Source: Trissonchulus latispiculum
Taxonomy: Eukaryota; Nematoda; Enoplea; Enoplida; Ironidae
NCBI GenBank assembly: GCA_030248195.1
Contig: JASAND010018185.1
Coordinates: 1-64,000 of the forward strand
DNA: 64,000 nucleotides
Direction: 5' to 3'
In this document: one piece after another, positions 31,898 through 44,500 of the stretch
Numbering within the stretch: position 1 is the first letter of the stretch
Layout of the letters: each line of letters starts with the position of its first letter
Translations under genes and position numbers: made by a program
The notes under the pieces: generated by a model
Told to the model about the DNA's origin: nothing
The model's database searches: none
What the model saw: the letters and a program-made list of their open reading frames with translations, nothing else

Positions 31898-33448
31898 GTT
31901 ATTGTAGCCTAGGCTGTTTGCTGTTTGCTGCTTAATTATTCCAAGCCAAACATGAGTGGCTCACCAAAAGGAAACAGCCTACGTCTCTTGATTGCAAAGG
32001 GTGGCGCTAATTCCCCTGAAGATCAGGGGTCTGTTGCATAAAACAATCAGTAATCCATCACTAATCAGATGAAGATATGTAATTATGTACAACTACAGAG
32101 GAAAATAAAGTTGCAACAAAGGTTATTGAGACAGTTCGTGCTTTGCTACCAAAACATAAACTGGAGGCTCATTACATTTTACAAAACTTTTTCCAGTCTG
32201 CCTTCAACTTCCAAGCCTGCATTCTGCAATAATTATATACTGACTGCTTAACTTATTGTTTATATTTTTCACCTTGCCCTGTTCGAAAGTTTCTGGGCGT
32301 TTCATCAATAGAGATAAATTGCAATCATTCGGAAAATTGTTTCTAACCTAAACAGCTGAAGGCAACAGTAATAATTTTTCTGTTATTCACGATATACCTA
32401 AAGTAAGGGAGAAAAATAAAGCAATAAATGGCTTTTTCTTAATGGCTCAAGCAAGAAAATAGAATTTATATTTTAGAAAACATACAAAGATATTCTACAT
32501 AACTAGCAATATATTCGTTAACATTGAATTTCGAAATACATCTTACATAGTTTTACACGCTTCAAAATAAAGTGTCACTCCAGCAGTTGTTTTGTTTCGG
32601 CAGTTCATTAAAATTCGAAACTTTACTGTAATCTAAAGAATGATCAAGAGAGAGAGAAAATTGGCTGTTTGATAGAGGTGTCGCCAGTTGAACAGGCTAT
32701 ATTAACCTACATTGGCTCACAACTGAGCCGAGACAATTTGGCCTCCAATGCCTGAGAGACATTTCTGCTTACTCTTATTAAATGGCTATATTAGCTGGTT
32801 GGTTTTGTAGTTTACAGGATAGATTATTGCTTCCAGATGGTTAGGCAATCTCTTCTCAACAAATGAAAGACTCAAACCAAACGTTTGTGGTAAAGAATTG
32901 CTGAATGGGGAAAACCATTACAAGGGCACCAAAGAAAACTACTAGAAGATTGACAAGTTGCTACGTATTAGCTTAGAAAGTAAAACTTTAAAAGCTGCAG
33001 ACACAACGTTAAACCGTTGAAACTATGTTTATCAATTTAAGTTTAAGTTTAAGATCTTTTTAGAAACAGTTTACAAGTTCTTGTCTCGATCCAAATAATG
33101 AAGAAATAGGAAGATCAGGAAACAGTTCATTCAAATGAGATTTCTAATTAATGTCTCTGGTTGTCCACATTCTGAGTAGGTACATGCCATCTTCCACGTG
33201 AAATCTACGTCAGGTCTAAGTACAGATAATTATTAACCTACTGGAATGTTGATCAAAGCCCAGACTTAATGTATGTAGCAGCCGGTGATACACAGCACAC
33301 CTTACAAAACTAAGGGTATACTGTAAAACGCTGTACTCTGGAAGGCTCACACTCTATAAATAGTAATTTCTTGTCGTCGTTAATATGTACTAAACTGCTG
33401 GCGCAAACACTTACGTATGCATTAACAATTATGAAGTAATGTCATTAG
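31898..33448. other. Stretch without recognisable genes
   Basis: AT-rich sequence with scattered short open frames that lack domains and splice context. No RNA gene or repeat recognised. Confidence 0.3.
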
Positions 33449-33455
33449 GTATGAT

Positions 33456-34111
33456 CAAGAATCCATAATTCCCTTATATTATAGAAGAAGAGTAAGCCAC
33501 TAGAGGCCTTCTCTTCCTGGCATTGCGTAACGGTGCTCCGCCCACAATACGCGAATGTTCCTCCGTTTGGGGGGGCGACCAAATCGACAGCGCATACTCC
33601 CCCCTCCGTTTGGTTGGGGGGGGGGGTAGCCAAAAAGAGGTCCCCGTATGGTGGGGGGGTAGTTAACATCAAATCAGATTGCAGAAACCTCCCTCCGTTT
33701 GGTGGGGGGAGGAGTTAGAGTAAAGGATTACGGTAGTTTTTGTTCTATTCGAAAATGGGTCCCCGTTTGGGGGGGTCACAAAAGGTGGTCCCCGTTGCGG
33801 GGGGGGCGTCGCCAACAGCCAATCATAATGAGCCAAACCTTAGCCTGCTTGAGCGATCCCCCCCAACGGGGACCTCGTTCAGGGACCCCCCAAACGGGGA
33901 CCACTTTTGGCTACCCCCCCCCACCAAACGGGGACCACTTTCGGCTACCCCCACCACCAAACGGAGGGGGTTATGCTTGCCGACCCCCACCCCCAAACGG
34001 GGGAACATTCGCGTATTGTGGTCGGAGCACCGTTACGCAATGCCAAGAAGAGGAGCCCTCTACTGGCTTACTCTTCTTCTATAATATAAGGGAAATTATT
34101 ATGGACTCTTG
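33456..34111. mobile_element. CCAAACGGGG-saturated MITE with exact 7-bp target duplication
   Basis: TIR CAAGAATCCATAATTCCC continues for about 110 bp through 'agaagaagagtaagccactagagg', 'ggcattgcgtaacggtgctccg' and 'cacaatacgcgaatgttc', then a dense series of CCCCGTTTGGGGG / CCCCCAAACGGGG blocks. The inverse follows to 34111. GTATGAT flanks it on both sides (33449-33455, 34112-34118). The many open frames of Pro/Gly/Thr repeats are produced by the array. Confidence 0.9.
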
Positions 34112-34376
34112 GTATGATTTAATTACAGGTTAAACATATTCATAAACATATGTAACATGCAATAACATACCTTAACGTATATTAACAAACATGAAAAAGC
34201 AACGTAAACTAAAGTCAGTTCAAACGATAGGGAATTGAATTTCGATTGAATTGAATTCGAAATAAATAAAGTCCATGAAAGGGGTTTTCTTATGGCAAGC
34301 AAGCCAAGAGTAAGCAGCCAAATATCCAGCCAGCAGGTGACCGCGGACGCCTCTTTTTCACAGAGAAGTTTCGTCT

Positions 34377-34652
34377 TCAGTGCGTCACAGTAATGCGCTG
34401 AGTGTTGGCTCCGGTGCCGGGATCCACAAAATTTTGGGTATGGTTAACAGTTCGGTGCTGATACTGACCCCAAGTCGGAATCCCAGTGTAGGCGCGCCAT
34501 TCCTTGCTGATTATGGTGGTTCCAGCTGCAATATGTTGCTGAATGAGAGGACGAGTGGTGGCCACGTTCCGGCGTAAAGCTGGAGAAAGTCGAACTTGTT
34601 GGTCGCAGTTTGAATCTTTCCAGAGCATTCCGAAAATCCAAGGACCAACCAC
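34377..34652 (-). pseudogene. Merlin/ISXO2-type DDE transposase fragment
   Basis: The minus-strand frame reads VVGPWIFGMLWKDSNCDQQV, then RPLIQQHIAAGTTIISKEWR followed by AYTGI, then HRTVNHTQNFVDPGTGANTQ followed by RI. This matches the core of ISXO2-like (Merlin superfamily) transposases, in which the usual motif is 'I.SDEWRAY' and 'HxTVNHS.NFVDP.TGAHTQ.IE'. The catalytic Asp of SDEW is Lys here, and the frame stops right after TQRI. An inactive relic; no terminal repeats were identified. Confidence 0.75.
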
Positions 34653-34660
34653 ATTATTTC

Positions 34661-35806
34661 CTTAGATGGCATGAGCGGGCTCGACGCGGCTGTCAGCCAT
34701 CAGCCTTCCTCGGTTCTATTTTCTTCGACCACGAAGGTAACTTTCATCGATCTAGAATAAATAATAAAATATAATTAACAAGTCACTGGGATTTTGAAAA
34801 TTTAATCCAAATTTTGAAATCTAGTTATATTTAATTTAATTTAATTTAAATTTGGAATTTATATATTGAAATTTTATTTGATTTAATTAATAATTTATAA
34901 TTTAATTGGATTCACCTGCACAACTTGTCCTGGTCCACCGACTGGAGGGGCTGTCCGCATAGCCGCAAGGTCAAGGCACACTTTTCTGCAATAATAACCA
35001 GTCAGATATGCAGTCGTTGCTGAACTTACCTTTCCAATAGATTTGTGTTACATAAATCTTTTGTATATAGTTCCGACAACTACATCTACACCTGCTTGTC
35101 ATGATGCGGTGATTAATTAATTTGTAACAGCTGTGTAATTTTAGTGTGCAATCAGTTTAGTGCATATTTGTAAGGTGTGCGCCTTCCCGAGCAGAGCGTT
35201 TCTGACAATTGCGAAAAATTGTAAGGGGTGCGCGCCTAACGGAGAATCACCGTAGCAGCCTATCCTGCACAAATACTGTGTGGGCTTTTCATGGTCTCGA
35301 TAATGCTGCAGAGTGCAGACTCGTCCAATAATAAAATTTGGCAAATAGCCAGTAGATTAGCAACAGAATCGTAATATGCTAAACAGTCCTTCGTTTGATG
35401 ATAACAGAACACAGTGCTTATATATACACACAAACACCCAGCATCATTTGATGTGATTTGTTTTACTTTATAAAACTGGTAGATTTGTCAGCTAAAATGA
35501 TTAATAGACTGCATTAAAAATATTACATTTATCAAAGCACAAGAGCTCTCAGAAGAGCTGTTTTATTTTTTGGTAATTAATGTTTGGATGAAGAAGCTGT
35601 GCCTGCTAAATGAAATCAGTTTTATCTGTGAAAACGGTCACACACAGCTACACTGGTTGTGTATGTAAATCCATGGATTTATTGTTTGTCTATCGCGACA
35701 ATTTTGTATCTTGCCAAGGAATTCAATTTGAGTCTTATAAAAAAACTCGCCTGTGTAGACGCATAGAATTCAGTGGTTTTCAACCAAGTGTTTCTGGAGA
35801 TTCGTA
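34661..35806. other. Stretch without recognisable genes
   Basis: TTTAA-rich sequence near 34820-34905, a hypothetical frame at 35141-35344, and nothing with recognisable homology. Confidence 0.3.
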
Positions 35807-36059
35807 CTGCAGATCAGAGTTGGACGCGGGCCGCGGGTACCCGCGGGGCGGGGCGGGTACCCGCGGGGCGGGCCGGGGCGGGCCGAAATTTACTACCCGC
35901 AGCGGCCCGCGCGGGCCGATGCGGGCCGATTTTTATTGTGACAGTATAACTTTTTAAACTTAAATTTAAAAACTTTACACAATATTTTTAACTTTGAAAT
36001 AAGAAAACCTACACTGAATTAACGGATCCTTTCTCGATTACCCATACCACCACTCAAAA

Positions 36060-36600
36060 TTCTTAACCTTGTCCAATTGAGTTAAAATTTGGAATGCGCA
36101 TGTTTTCGAGCACACTGAGTTCACACATTGCAAAATTTGTCGATTTCTCAAAATTCGTTTCTTTCGATTTGAAGAGGCTACTGAAACATTTTGGTCTTTG
36201 ATTTTGCTGAAAAGTTGAATATGAAGGGAAGGTTATCTGGATCGCAGAACGCGAATATGGAGATTTTCGATTCAGCATTTTGCTAGCTCAATGCAAGCTT
36301 ACATCTTAAGCTTACATACAACTTTACCTTAGACCGAACTATAACAAATACTAGAAACGAAAAAGGACTTCAGGTTCGTGTTCTACTATCCAGAAGCCCT
36401 CTGCGTGCAACTATTCAACAAAATTTGAGACAAAAAATTTTCGGTTTCCTTTGGTTCACCCCTCCCTTGCGAATCGCAAAGCAAGCATTTTGCGAAACAG
36501 GAAACTTTTGATTTGAACTTTATATTTGAACTCAGCATCGAAAACTTGCCCATGCCAAATTGTCGCTCAATTGTGTAAGTTTTAAGAATTTTGAGAGATA
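36060..36600. mobile_element. Diverged relative of the 13.8-kb palindrome
   Basis: It shares, in order, 'ccaattgagttaaaatttgg', 'tttgctgaaaagttgaatat', 'tctggatcgc.gaacgcgaat', 'aagcttacatcttaagcttac', 'ttcgtgtt' and 'caactattcaac.aaattgagacaaaaaattttcgg' with the palindrome at 13815-14425. Inverted symmetry is still visible around 36300. Confidence 0.65.
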
Positions 36601-36651
36601 GAGACAAGACCCGAATTAACTACTAATTGTACATTTTACAATGACCACGAC

Positions 36652-36706
36652 TAGAGATGCACCGGTGCCGGGGCCGGGGTCAGAGCCAGGCCCCAGTGCA
36701 TCGCTA
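36652..36706. mobile_element. 55-bp minimal inverted-repeat element
   Basis: TAGAGATGCACCGG at the left and CCAGTGCATCGCTA at the right are inverted, with GCCGGGGCCGGGG-type sequence between. The TAGAG start matches the hAT end consensus, but flanking octamers do not match, so the assignment is tentative. Confidence 0.45.
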
Positions 36707-36754
36707 ACTGCTACCTAAAAATGTGCAAATTTTGTGTATTGTTAAATGCATAGG

Positions 36755-37125
36755 ATAACGTGGGGGGGGAATGGGGGGGGTGCAGACCCCCCCCCAGACC
36801 GACAAAAAACGGGTAGACCCCCTCAGCGAAAAGGAAAAAAGGGCAGACCCTCACGTCCAAAAAGAAAAACAGCGTAGACCCCTTAGCGATTTTTACCAAA
36901 AATAGGTAATTTTTTAGTAAATTTTAGCGATTTTTTAAAAAAAATCCGTAAAAATCACTAAAAATTGTCATTTTTTACTAATTTTTGGTCAAAAACGTTA
37001 AAAATTCGCAATTTTTGTTAACTTTGGGACAGACCCCCTTACAATTTTGGAATTTTTCAGGGGTAGACCCCTCGCCAAGGTCGGGGTAGACCCCCCCCAG
37101 AATCGGACCCCGTGTTAATGTATGG
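36755..37125. repeat. GTAGACCCC / AAAAATTACT array
   Basis: Seven blocks of the form (G)GGTAGACCCC or GCAGACCCC flank a centre of repeated 'tttagcgatttttta' and 'aaaaattgtcattttttact' units. Another short-motif-filled element; ends were not resolved. Confidence 0.55.
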
Positions 37126-37720
37126 TTAAATGTACTATTAAAACTATTAATTAAGTTCGAAACTAATTATTTGAATATTCAGGGAGGCAACAGGTTGCCT
37201 CCCTGTTGCCTGGAAGAGGCCTTCAAATCGAAGGCCCCTCAATTTCCAAATTTCTGAGCTTGTCGTAAGAAATAACTGCAAAATGCTCTATTGAAGTGTT
37301 CATTCATGCATGTGAACTTTCCCCCGTCCAAGTTAGCTTCTCAGTCGGCAGCAAAGTTTCAAGCAGGTTACAGATTTAGAGAAATAACTAAATGACATGT
37401 TGATTAAGATTAAATTGCGAAGCATTTCTGTAAAAGTACGGAGAGTCGAGAGTAGCAAAGTATTCACAATTGTGGCAACTAAAAATGCAACTTTTTATAA
37501 ACATTAAATAGTATTTACAACATAAAATAATCGCAATTATTGTGCGGGCCTTTGCGGGCCGAAAATTGGGGTGTGGGTAAAAACCAGCCCCAGCTCCAGC
37601 CCCAGCCCCAGCCTCGCACCAGCCTAAGAAAAACCAGCCCCTTCTCTCGCTGACCACTGTACACTTTAAACTAAGGACTTTAACACATAATTACGCATAT
37701 GCATGTAGACAGTATATAAG

Positions 37721-38439
37721 CAAGAGTTCATAATTCTATTATATATTAGAAGAAGAGTGAGCCACTAGAGGGCTCCTCTTCTTGGCATTGCGTAACGGTG
37801 CTCCGACCACAATACGCGAATGTTCCCCCGTTTGGGGGGGGGTCGACAGGCATACCCCTCCCCGTTTGGTGGGGGGGTAGCAAAGGGTCCCCGGTGGGGG
37901 GGGGTAGCCAAAGAGGTCCCCGTTTGGTGGGGGGGTAGGCAGAAAAGGGTCCCCGTGTGGGGGGGGGGTCGTCAAGACAGGCAGAGATTGGCTGAATCTG
38001 ATTGGCTGTTAGTGACCCCCCCCAAACGGGGACCCCTTGCATACCCCCCACCAAACGGGGACCTCTTTGTACCCCCCCACCAAACGGGGACCTCTGCTAC
38101 CCCCACCAAACGGGGACCTCTTTTGGCTACCCCCACCAAACGGGGACCCGTTTTTGAATAGAACAAAAACTACCGTAATCCTCTGCTATCCCCCACCAAA
38201 CGGAGGGGGGGTTTCTGCAATCTGATTGGCTGTTGGCTACCCCCCCCACCAAACGGACCTCTTCTCGGCTACCCCCCCCACCAAACGGAGGGGGGTATGC
38301 TTTGTCGAACAGAGCTACCCCCCACCAAACGGGGGAACATTCGCGTATTGTGGGCGGAGCACCGTTACGCAATGCCAAGAAGAGAAGCCCTCTAGTGGCT
38401 TACTCTTCTTCTAATATATAGTGCAATTATGCACTCTTG
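37721..38439. mobile_element. CCAAACGGGG-saturated MITE with 7-bp target duplication and internal empty site
   Basis: It starts CAAGAGTTCATAATTC and ends AATTATGCACTCTTG, with ATATAAG at 37714-37720 and 38440-38446. It interrupts the left arm of the palindrome 37555-39370. The uninterrupted right arm carries one ATATAAG (inverse at 39209-39215), which is the pre-insertion sequence. The interior matches 33456-34111. Confidence 0.95.
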
Positions 38440-39660
38440 ATATAAGGGTATGCGCTGTCCATATGTGTTAATCGTGCTCTACAGTCACATAAAATATATA
38501 GGAGTATTACACGTTATATCTATATGATTTTGTACAATCCAGGGAGGTCAAAGAAATTTAGTCACCATTCATTAGAGAACTTATATAAATTATAGAAATT
38601 AAAATGTTAGAAGTTAATTGTTACAAGTACATACCCATAGTGTTTTGAAATCGTTCTGATGTAAAGGAATATAGTTTGGGAAGTTCAAAATTAAAAAGCT
38701 TAGCAATTAAACTTTTGAAAGATGTGGAAATAGAGCTTAATGTGAGACTGAAATTATTCTGGGGTGCGTTCAAAGCGATATTTATGTAATCTTTAATATG
38801 AAATTTAAAAAATTCCAAAAATATGTATATACCGTAAGATTTACCTCCACAAATAATAAATAAATTTAACTCAATTTAATTTTAACATTTAGATGCAGAC
38901 TGAGGGTTTTGGAGTTTAGAATTTTTAGAGAAAGTTCAAATATATAATAATATATATAATATATATAAACGAAAATAATTAAAATGACATGAAATGATGT
39001 TGTGCGTGTATTACAAATTTTGTGATCAGATTAACAATTAACTTCAAACACTTTAATTTCTATTCTTTAAGTTCTCTAATGAATGGTGACTAAACTTCTT
39101 TGACCTCCCTGGATTGTACAAAATCATATAGATATAACGTGTAATACTCCTATATATTTTATATGACTGTATATAGAGCACGATTAACACATATGGACAG
39201 CGCACATCCTTATATACTGTCAACATGCATATGCGTAATTATGTGTTAAAGTCCTTAGTTTAAAGTGTACATTGGTCAGCGAGAGAAGGGGCTGGTTTTT
39301 CTTAGGCTAGTGCGAGGCTGGGGCTGGGGCTGGAGCTGGGGCTGGTTTTTACCCACACCCGAAAATTGTAGTTGCGGGCCGCGGGCCGGACCTGCGCGGG
39401 CCGAAAATTTGAGTGCGGGCTGCGGGGCGGGTGTGGGCCGCTTATTTCGGCCCGCGTCCAACTCTGCTGCAGATCCTAGGTACCCTCTTTCGGCTGGCCA
39501 AAGAATGAAGGTTCCCGGTGAAAGCAATTTAATTTTTCTGAGTCCACTGTACAGTTTTGCTGTTCTATATTTCCATGGAAAATCTCCCATGAGGCTGGAA
39601 TATGGCTAGCCTTAACTATGAAGTTTCGCACATCTATTACATATGAAACATGGCTGTTGT

Positions 39661-39764
39661 TAGTGTTGTGCCGTTACTAAATTTTCCGGGCCGGGCCCGG
39701 GGCTAATTACATCACCGGGCCGAAGGCCTCTTCCAAAATCCGGGCTGGCCCGGTCACAACTCTA
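39661..39764. mobile_element. 104-bp hAT-like mini-element with CCGGGCC motifs
   Basis: TAGTGTTGTGCCG and the inverse of TAGAGTTGTGACCG form its ends; CCGGGCCGGGCCCGGGG and related blocks fill it. Flanking octamers GCTGTTGT and GCTGTCTT match at 6 of 8 positions. Confidence 0.6.
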
Positions 39765-39832
39765 GCTGTCTTACTCTACATTTTACGGGAACAGAAACCC
39801 CTGCGGTTCCGTTAATATTTGCCTTTTTTCCA

Positions 39833-40442
39833 TTAAGTCAAAACTCAGAGACCACAGAGAACTGAGAAGGGTAGGTCAAAGCCAATGACCTCAACGACAG
39901 TCCCCGTAAAATAAATAGGAGAGTAAATTCTGTCCCTGCAGACTGAATGGACTTTTTGAAAATGATATTTTGAAACAGGAACTGGGAAATGAACGTATAT
40001 GATACCTAACTTACATTAACTTACATAAGCCCATAACCTTAACAAACACTAAAACTGTTTGTATAAGTCAAATCAAATCAAAACTTTATATCATCACATT
40101 TCCAAGGTCAAAGCAACTGAAACAGTAACTGTTTCTCATTGTATTACAAACATTATATATTGGTTAAAATTAAATAATCATTTAATATCGACCATTTTTA
40201 AAATTATTTCAGATAAACTTTCAAATTAAGACTTTGCTTAAAATATAAAACTCTGAAATCACTTTAAAGATATAAATTTGTCATTAAATTAAGTGTTGAA
40301 AAACTAAATTAACTTTCCTTAAAGTCCATTTAGTCGGCGGTACCAGATTTACTATCCTATTCATTTTATGGGGACAGTCGCTGAGGTCATTGGCTTTGAC
40401 CTACCATTCTCAGTTCTCTATTGTCTCTGAATTTTGACTTAA
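39833..40442. mobile_element. Foldback MITE with about 110-bp terminal inverted repeats
   Basis: TTAAGTCAAAACTCAGAGAC, 'agagaactgagaagggtaggtcaaagccaatgacctcaacgacagtcccc' and 'ataaatagga' on the left all recur inverted on the right (40360-40442). The centre is AT-rich and non-coding. Confidence 0.85.
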
Positions 40443-41559
40443 GGTGGTGATTCCCTTTGGTCACATAAAGTTTGCACCATGATTACTCATTCATTACTTG
40501 GAGTTAAGAAGCCATTTTTGTATCAAAATGCAGCTTGACATTTTCTCTTATTAATGCATACCATCAAACTAATGTTGCTTTTCTAAAATATTTTTAACAC
40601 ATTTTAGAAGAAGTATAATTTTCCAGAATTTTTGCAGACTCAAGTAAATTTTTTCGCGAGACATCGGTTATATCATTCGATACCTCCATCAAATAGCTGG
40701 GGACGATTTTTTATTCATTGTGAAATCGCTCTCCGTTATAGAGAAATAAGCTGAAATGTGTGCGTAACCTGGATTTTGCCTACTTTTTCCAAATTTGTCA
40801 AGCGATTACTTTAGCTAGAAAGCAGCAATCGGAGCAACTAAAAAATCGTCCCTGGGTATATTTGTGCAGAACACATTTGTTCAGTAGCAGCCCTCCAGCT
40901 TGCATGGTGAATGCTCCACAATCTTTGGAAAAAAATTGGTCATGTTTTTGCAAAAACTACATTTTTTATGATAGCAGCCTCCAGGGTAGCAGTTGGAAGA
41001 CGATCATGCGTCGGATAATTTGTCGCTGTGAGACCTTCAGGTCGACGCCCTTAGTTTGATTTTACGGCTTGCGTAGTTGAAGAAATGTTGGATTATTTGA
41101 TTTCTGCAAAAATGACAAGTTTGACAAGACAAGACAACAAGAAAATCGGCTATATCTCACGGTAGAGAAAAGCTAGAACGTTGCTTTAAAAAGCAAAAAT
41201 ATGAAGCTCAACGAGAGCTTTCCAATGAATATAGTCATAAGTGTATACCTGCTGCAAAACTTTCAGAAATTGGGAAAAACCGCCCTGACCGGAAATCTCG
41301 AATTTTTGAATCGGGTTGCGGGGGGGGTTAGAAGGTGAAAAAAGTTTGTGGGGATTTTAAATTTATTGTTGGGCAATGTGGCGGCCCTGAGGGTGGTGGA
41401 GTTTGGGGAGGAAGGAATAATTGAAAAGAGGAGTGGGGGCTGACAGTTACCCCTTTTAATGGAGGGGGCGGAGTTTTTGGGGGGGTTTGTGGGGGAAACA
41501 AAAAAAAAAATTAAAAGAAATGAAGAAAAAAGAAAGAGGAAAAAAAAAAGTGTAATGGA
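40443..41559. other. Stretch without recognisable genes
   Basis: An open frame at 40760-41059 has no domain. 41400-41555 is a purine-rich, G-then-A tract. Nothing else recognised. Confidence 0.3.
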
Positions 41560-44500
41560 ATTAGTAAAATAGGGTGTTTAATACAATCAAAAATGGTCTA
41601 AAAAGTGTTCTAAAATAATCAATCTGCAAGGAAGAATTCATGTACCATGGATCGGTGAAGAAAAGCGAAGATCATCAATATGTAATGTATTCAGCACTCA
41701 ATGTCCAAGCAATAATTGTACAAGTTATTTCATGTTTGCCTAGCTAGAGTTGCCAGTATCCAGTGAAAATCAAGAAATCTATCAATAAGGGTCAAGGTTA
41801 ACACTCAATTAGGACATGAATTCGAGTCTTAATTACGGTCTTAGGCACAATTAGGTCCTACTAACGTGTGTTTTATTAACAATACTAATCCAGGAATTGC
41901 GTAAAAGGAGGGTATTCCGGCCTTAATCCCTTTAGTAAGTGGAGTTGTTACTCCCACACGAAGATAGAGTCAACATTTGATCTTTACTTAGATGAATGAG
42001 TGAATATCGTCCATTACCCGAGTCGAGTAAGGCCTTCCCCGCAATTTAGTAAATCACTAGTGTTTGAATATCAGCTAGCAGGAAGTCATAAAACCAAAAT
42101 GTGAAGTTTATGTGCGTAATTAGACCGAAAATTAGTCGTAAAATGTCTATAAAATGGAAATCTGCGCTTAAAACAGCAAAATATTGGAAGATGGTTCACT
42201 ATTAGGTAAGAAATAGTTAAGTACGTACTTAGATAGGGTTAATTAGTGATAATTAGGTGTTAATTATGTAATAATTAGTTAATTTTATTAATTTTGGTCG
42301 AAACATGACTTGGGTTCATATGAAAGAGAATTTAATTCTGATTTGAAAAATCCAAACCCGGTTTTCTAACTCCCAAAAATAAGAAAGTTACAGCCTAAAA
42401 TGTCTTTTAAAAATAGTTTTTTATTTCCTAATCCCAACACTCTAAAAAGGAGTGTTCTAAAAAGGTTTTTTTCTAGGTTTGACTTAAGTCAAACCTTTCT
42501 CTCTTTTTATTGTCTGGGAGGTTGTCTACCTCCCAGACTACACACCTCACGGGTGTGGCTTTCCTTTCTTCTTCTCTTTCTGCTAGGCCTCTTTCTTCCA
42601 AGGCCTAGCAGTTGTCCTCGCCTGAACTTTTGGCCGAGGACAAGACTTGCAAAGAAAATAGCATTATAAGCCCAAGACATGTAGCTTAGAGGGGGATAAT
42701 CTCCCTTAAAAAGTAATATGAATAATAAAGTAAGTAGGTAGATGTACGTAGGTAGGTACGTAGTTTATTATGATGTAATTTTTAAGTCATGTAAAATTGT
42801 ATATCTGTTGTAATAATTCTGCAAAGTTAGGAAATTTTGTAAAGTTTTCCCTTTGGTTACGTTTATGTGTTAGCAAAAGTTTCGCAAAATTTCGCCAAGT
42901 TTCGGCCCCCAAAATATATCAAAATTGGGTCAGTTGGAGGGCAATAAATCCAAAATCTCATTAATTCCCCCCCCAACGGCCAGCTGGGTCAGCCCGCTGC
43001 AGCGCAGCACACGAAAAAGGTGGCAAGCTTCTAGAAGGTTCTAGAATCTTCTAGAAGCTTTGCCTTAAAATCAAAGAAGAAGCGAGCTCCAGGTCTCGCT
43101 AATGACCTGTCACCGAGCTGTCAGCAAAACTGTCAGCTCGGTCCCAAAAATTTTCTTCTAGTCAGTGTTCACTTGAGAGCAACCGAAAGCGGTTGCTTCC
43201 CCCCTCCCTTTGTGCGTTCCCTAGTGCAGTTGTTACCTGCATGGGGAGTACAACGCACCTCCCCGGTTAGGCCAAAATAATAGGACTTTTCTGGCCTTCG
43301 GGCCAGAAAAGATTTTGAGAAAAATCCAGTGAACACTTACCAGTTAGGGCCATATAGGCGTATTATGCCTGGCCACAAAATGAGAAGAAAAATCCTAGGA
43401 TTTAAAGGCCCTTTTTGGCCATTTTTATTGTATTTTTGAGGCCTTAGGGCCACTTTTTTATGTCCAATTTTAGGCCTTGGGCCATTTTTTATATACTTTA
43501 TGAGGCCAATGGGCCATCACTTTATACACATTTTTTGGGCCTGAGAGCTCCATTTTTTCAGTATATTTTGGGCCTGAGGCCAATTTTCAGTTATGATAGC
43601 ATGCGTGGGCCTTGAGCCACTCTTTATTTCTTTTAATTTAATTTCTTATTCATATTATTTTATTATTTCTATAAAAGGGGCAGCTCATGTAAACTCCTCC
43701 TGTTTGATGGAGGTCTTGAGAATTGCCCCTGTCTTCAGTTTTTCTGTTTTTTGTGCCGACACTCTCTGTATACCGAGGTTCGCTGACCTCCACCTCCGAT
43801 TATTCCATTTATTTATTTAGTTATCTTTTAGTTGTACTTTTCTGGTCAAGCCACGACCATGTTTTTGCCTTTTTGCAAGGTCCTTTTGACCTAAAATCGG
43901 GGTTTTAAAAGTAGAATATGGGATATTTGAATGGGGACCCAATCCCTAAGCTTGAGTTAGAGGGTTTCTTTGTTACGACCCTATTTTTTATTGAGCTAGT
44001 TAATAGGAATACTTACCCCACAGCCGGCAACTAGGAGTTGCCGGCCATATTGTTTTAATCGCAGGCTTTGTTAAGCCTTAAAAATTATTGTTTGTATTCT
44101 GTAATTGTTGTTGTAGGTCGGTATCTAAAAGCAGTAGGTTATTAAAACACGAGAGAAACTTTTAAATCAAATCTTAAAAGTAATCACTTATTTTAAATAT
44201 TATTAATAATCAAGCCTTTCACGGGGAATGACCGGCTTCCCCATTAATTAATTTAATTATTGCAGTAGTTTTGTTTAATAGTAGTTTGTTTAGTAATGAT
44301 TGCTTAGCAATCATTACTCACATGGCTTTCACAAAATCTCAAACTTCTCAAAATCACTAAAGTTCTGCGCTATAAATTGAGTTTTAGATACCTAAAACTC
44401 TTAACAAACTCTCGTTAAAATTTAGTTATTTCAGTATGTTTGAAATAATAGCTAGTAGCGTAGGTCATAAGTAGAGTTAGATTTTGTTTAGACTGTTTGT

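Larger units (their letters stand above)
35815..39466. mobile_element. Composite 3.65-kb hAT-like element with exact 8-bp target duplication
   Basis: TIR CAGAGTTGGACGCGGGCC at 35815 and its exact inverse ending at 39466 are flanked by CTGCAGAT on both sides (35807-35814 and 39467-39474). Terminal 100-120 bp are GCGGG/CCCGC arrays. The interior contains a long palindrome (arms 37555-37720 plus 38440-38630 against 39025-39370) whose left arm is split by another MITE. It also holds a diverged foldback (36060-36600), a 55-bp element (36652-36706) and a GTAGACCCC array (36755-37125). No transposase was seen. Confidence 0.85.

Noticed and set aside
33699..34133. Long proline/glycine/threonine-rich frames on both strands in the CCAAACGGGG arrays (also 37739-38414)
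   Set aside because: Generated by the short motif of the MITE; several frames are open at once and the sequence is an inverted repeat.
40760..41059. 99-codon frame
   Set aside because: No domain or splice context; composition not protein-like enough to call.
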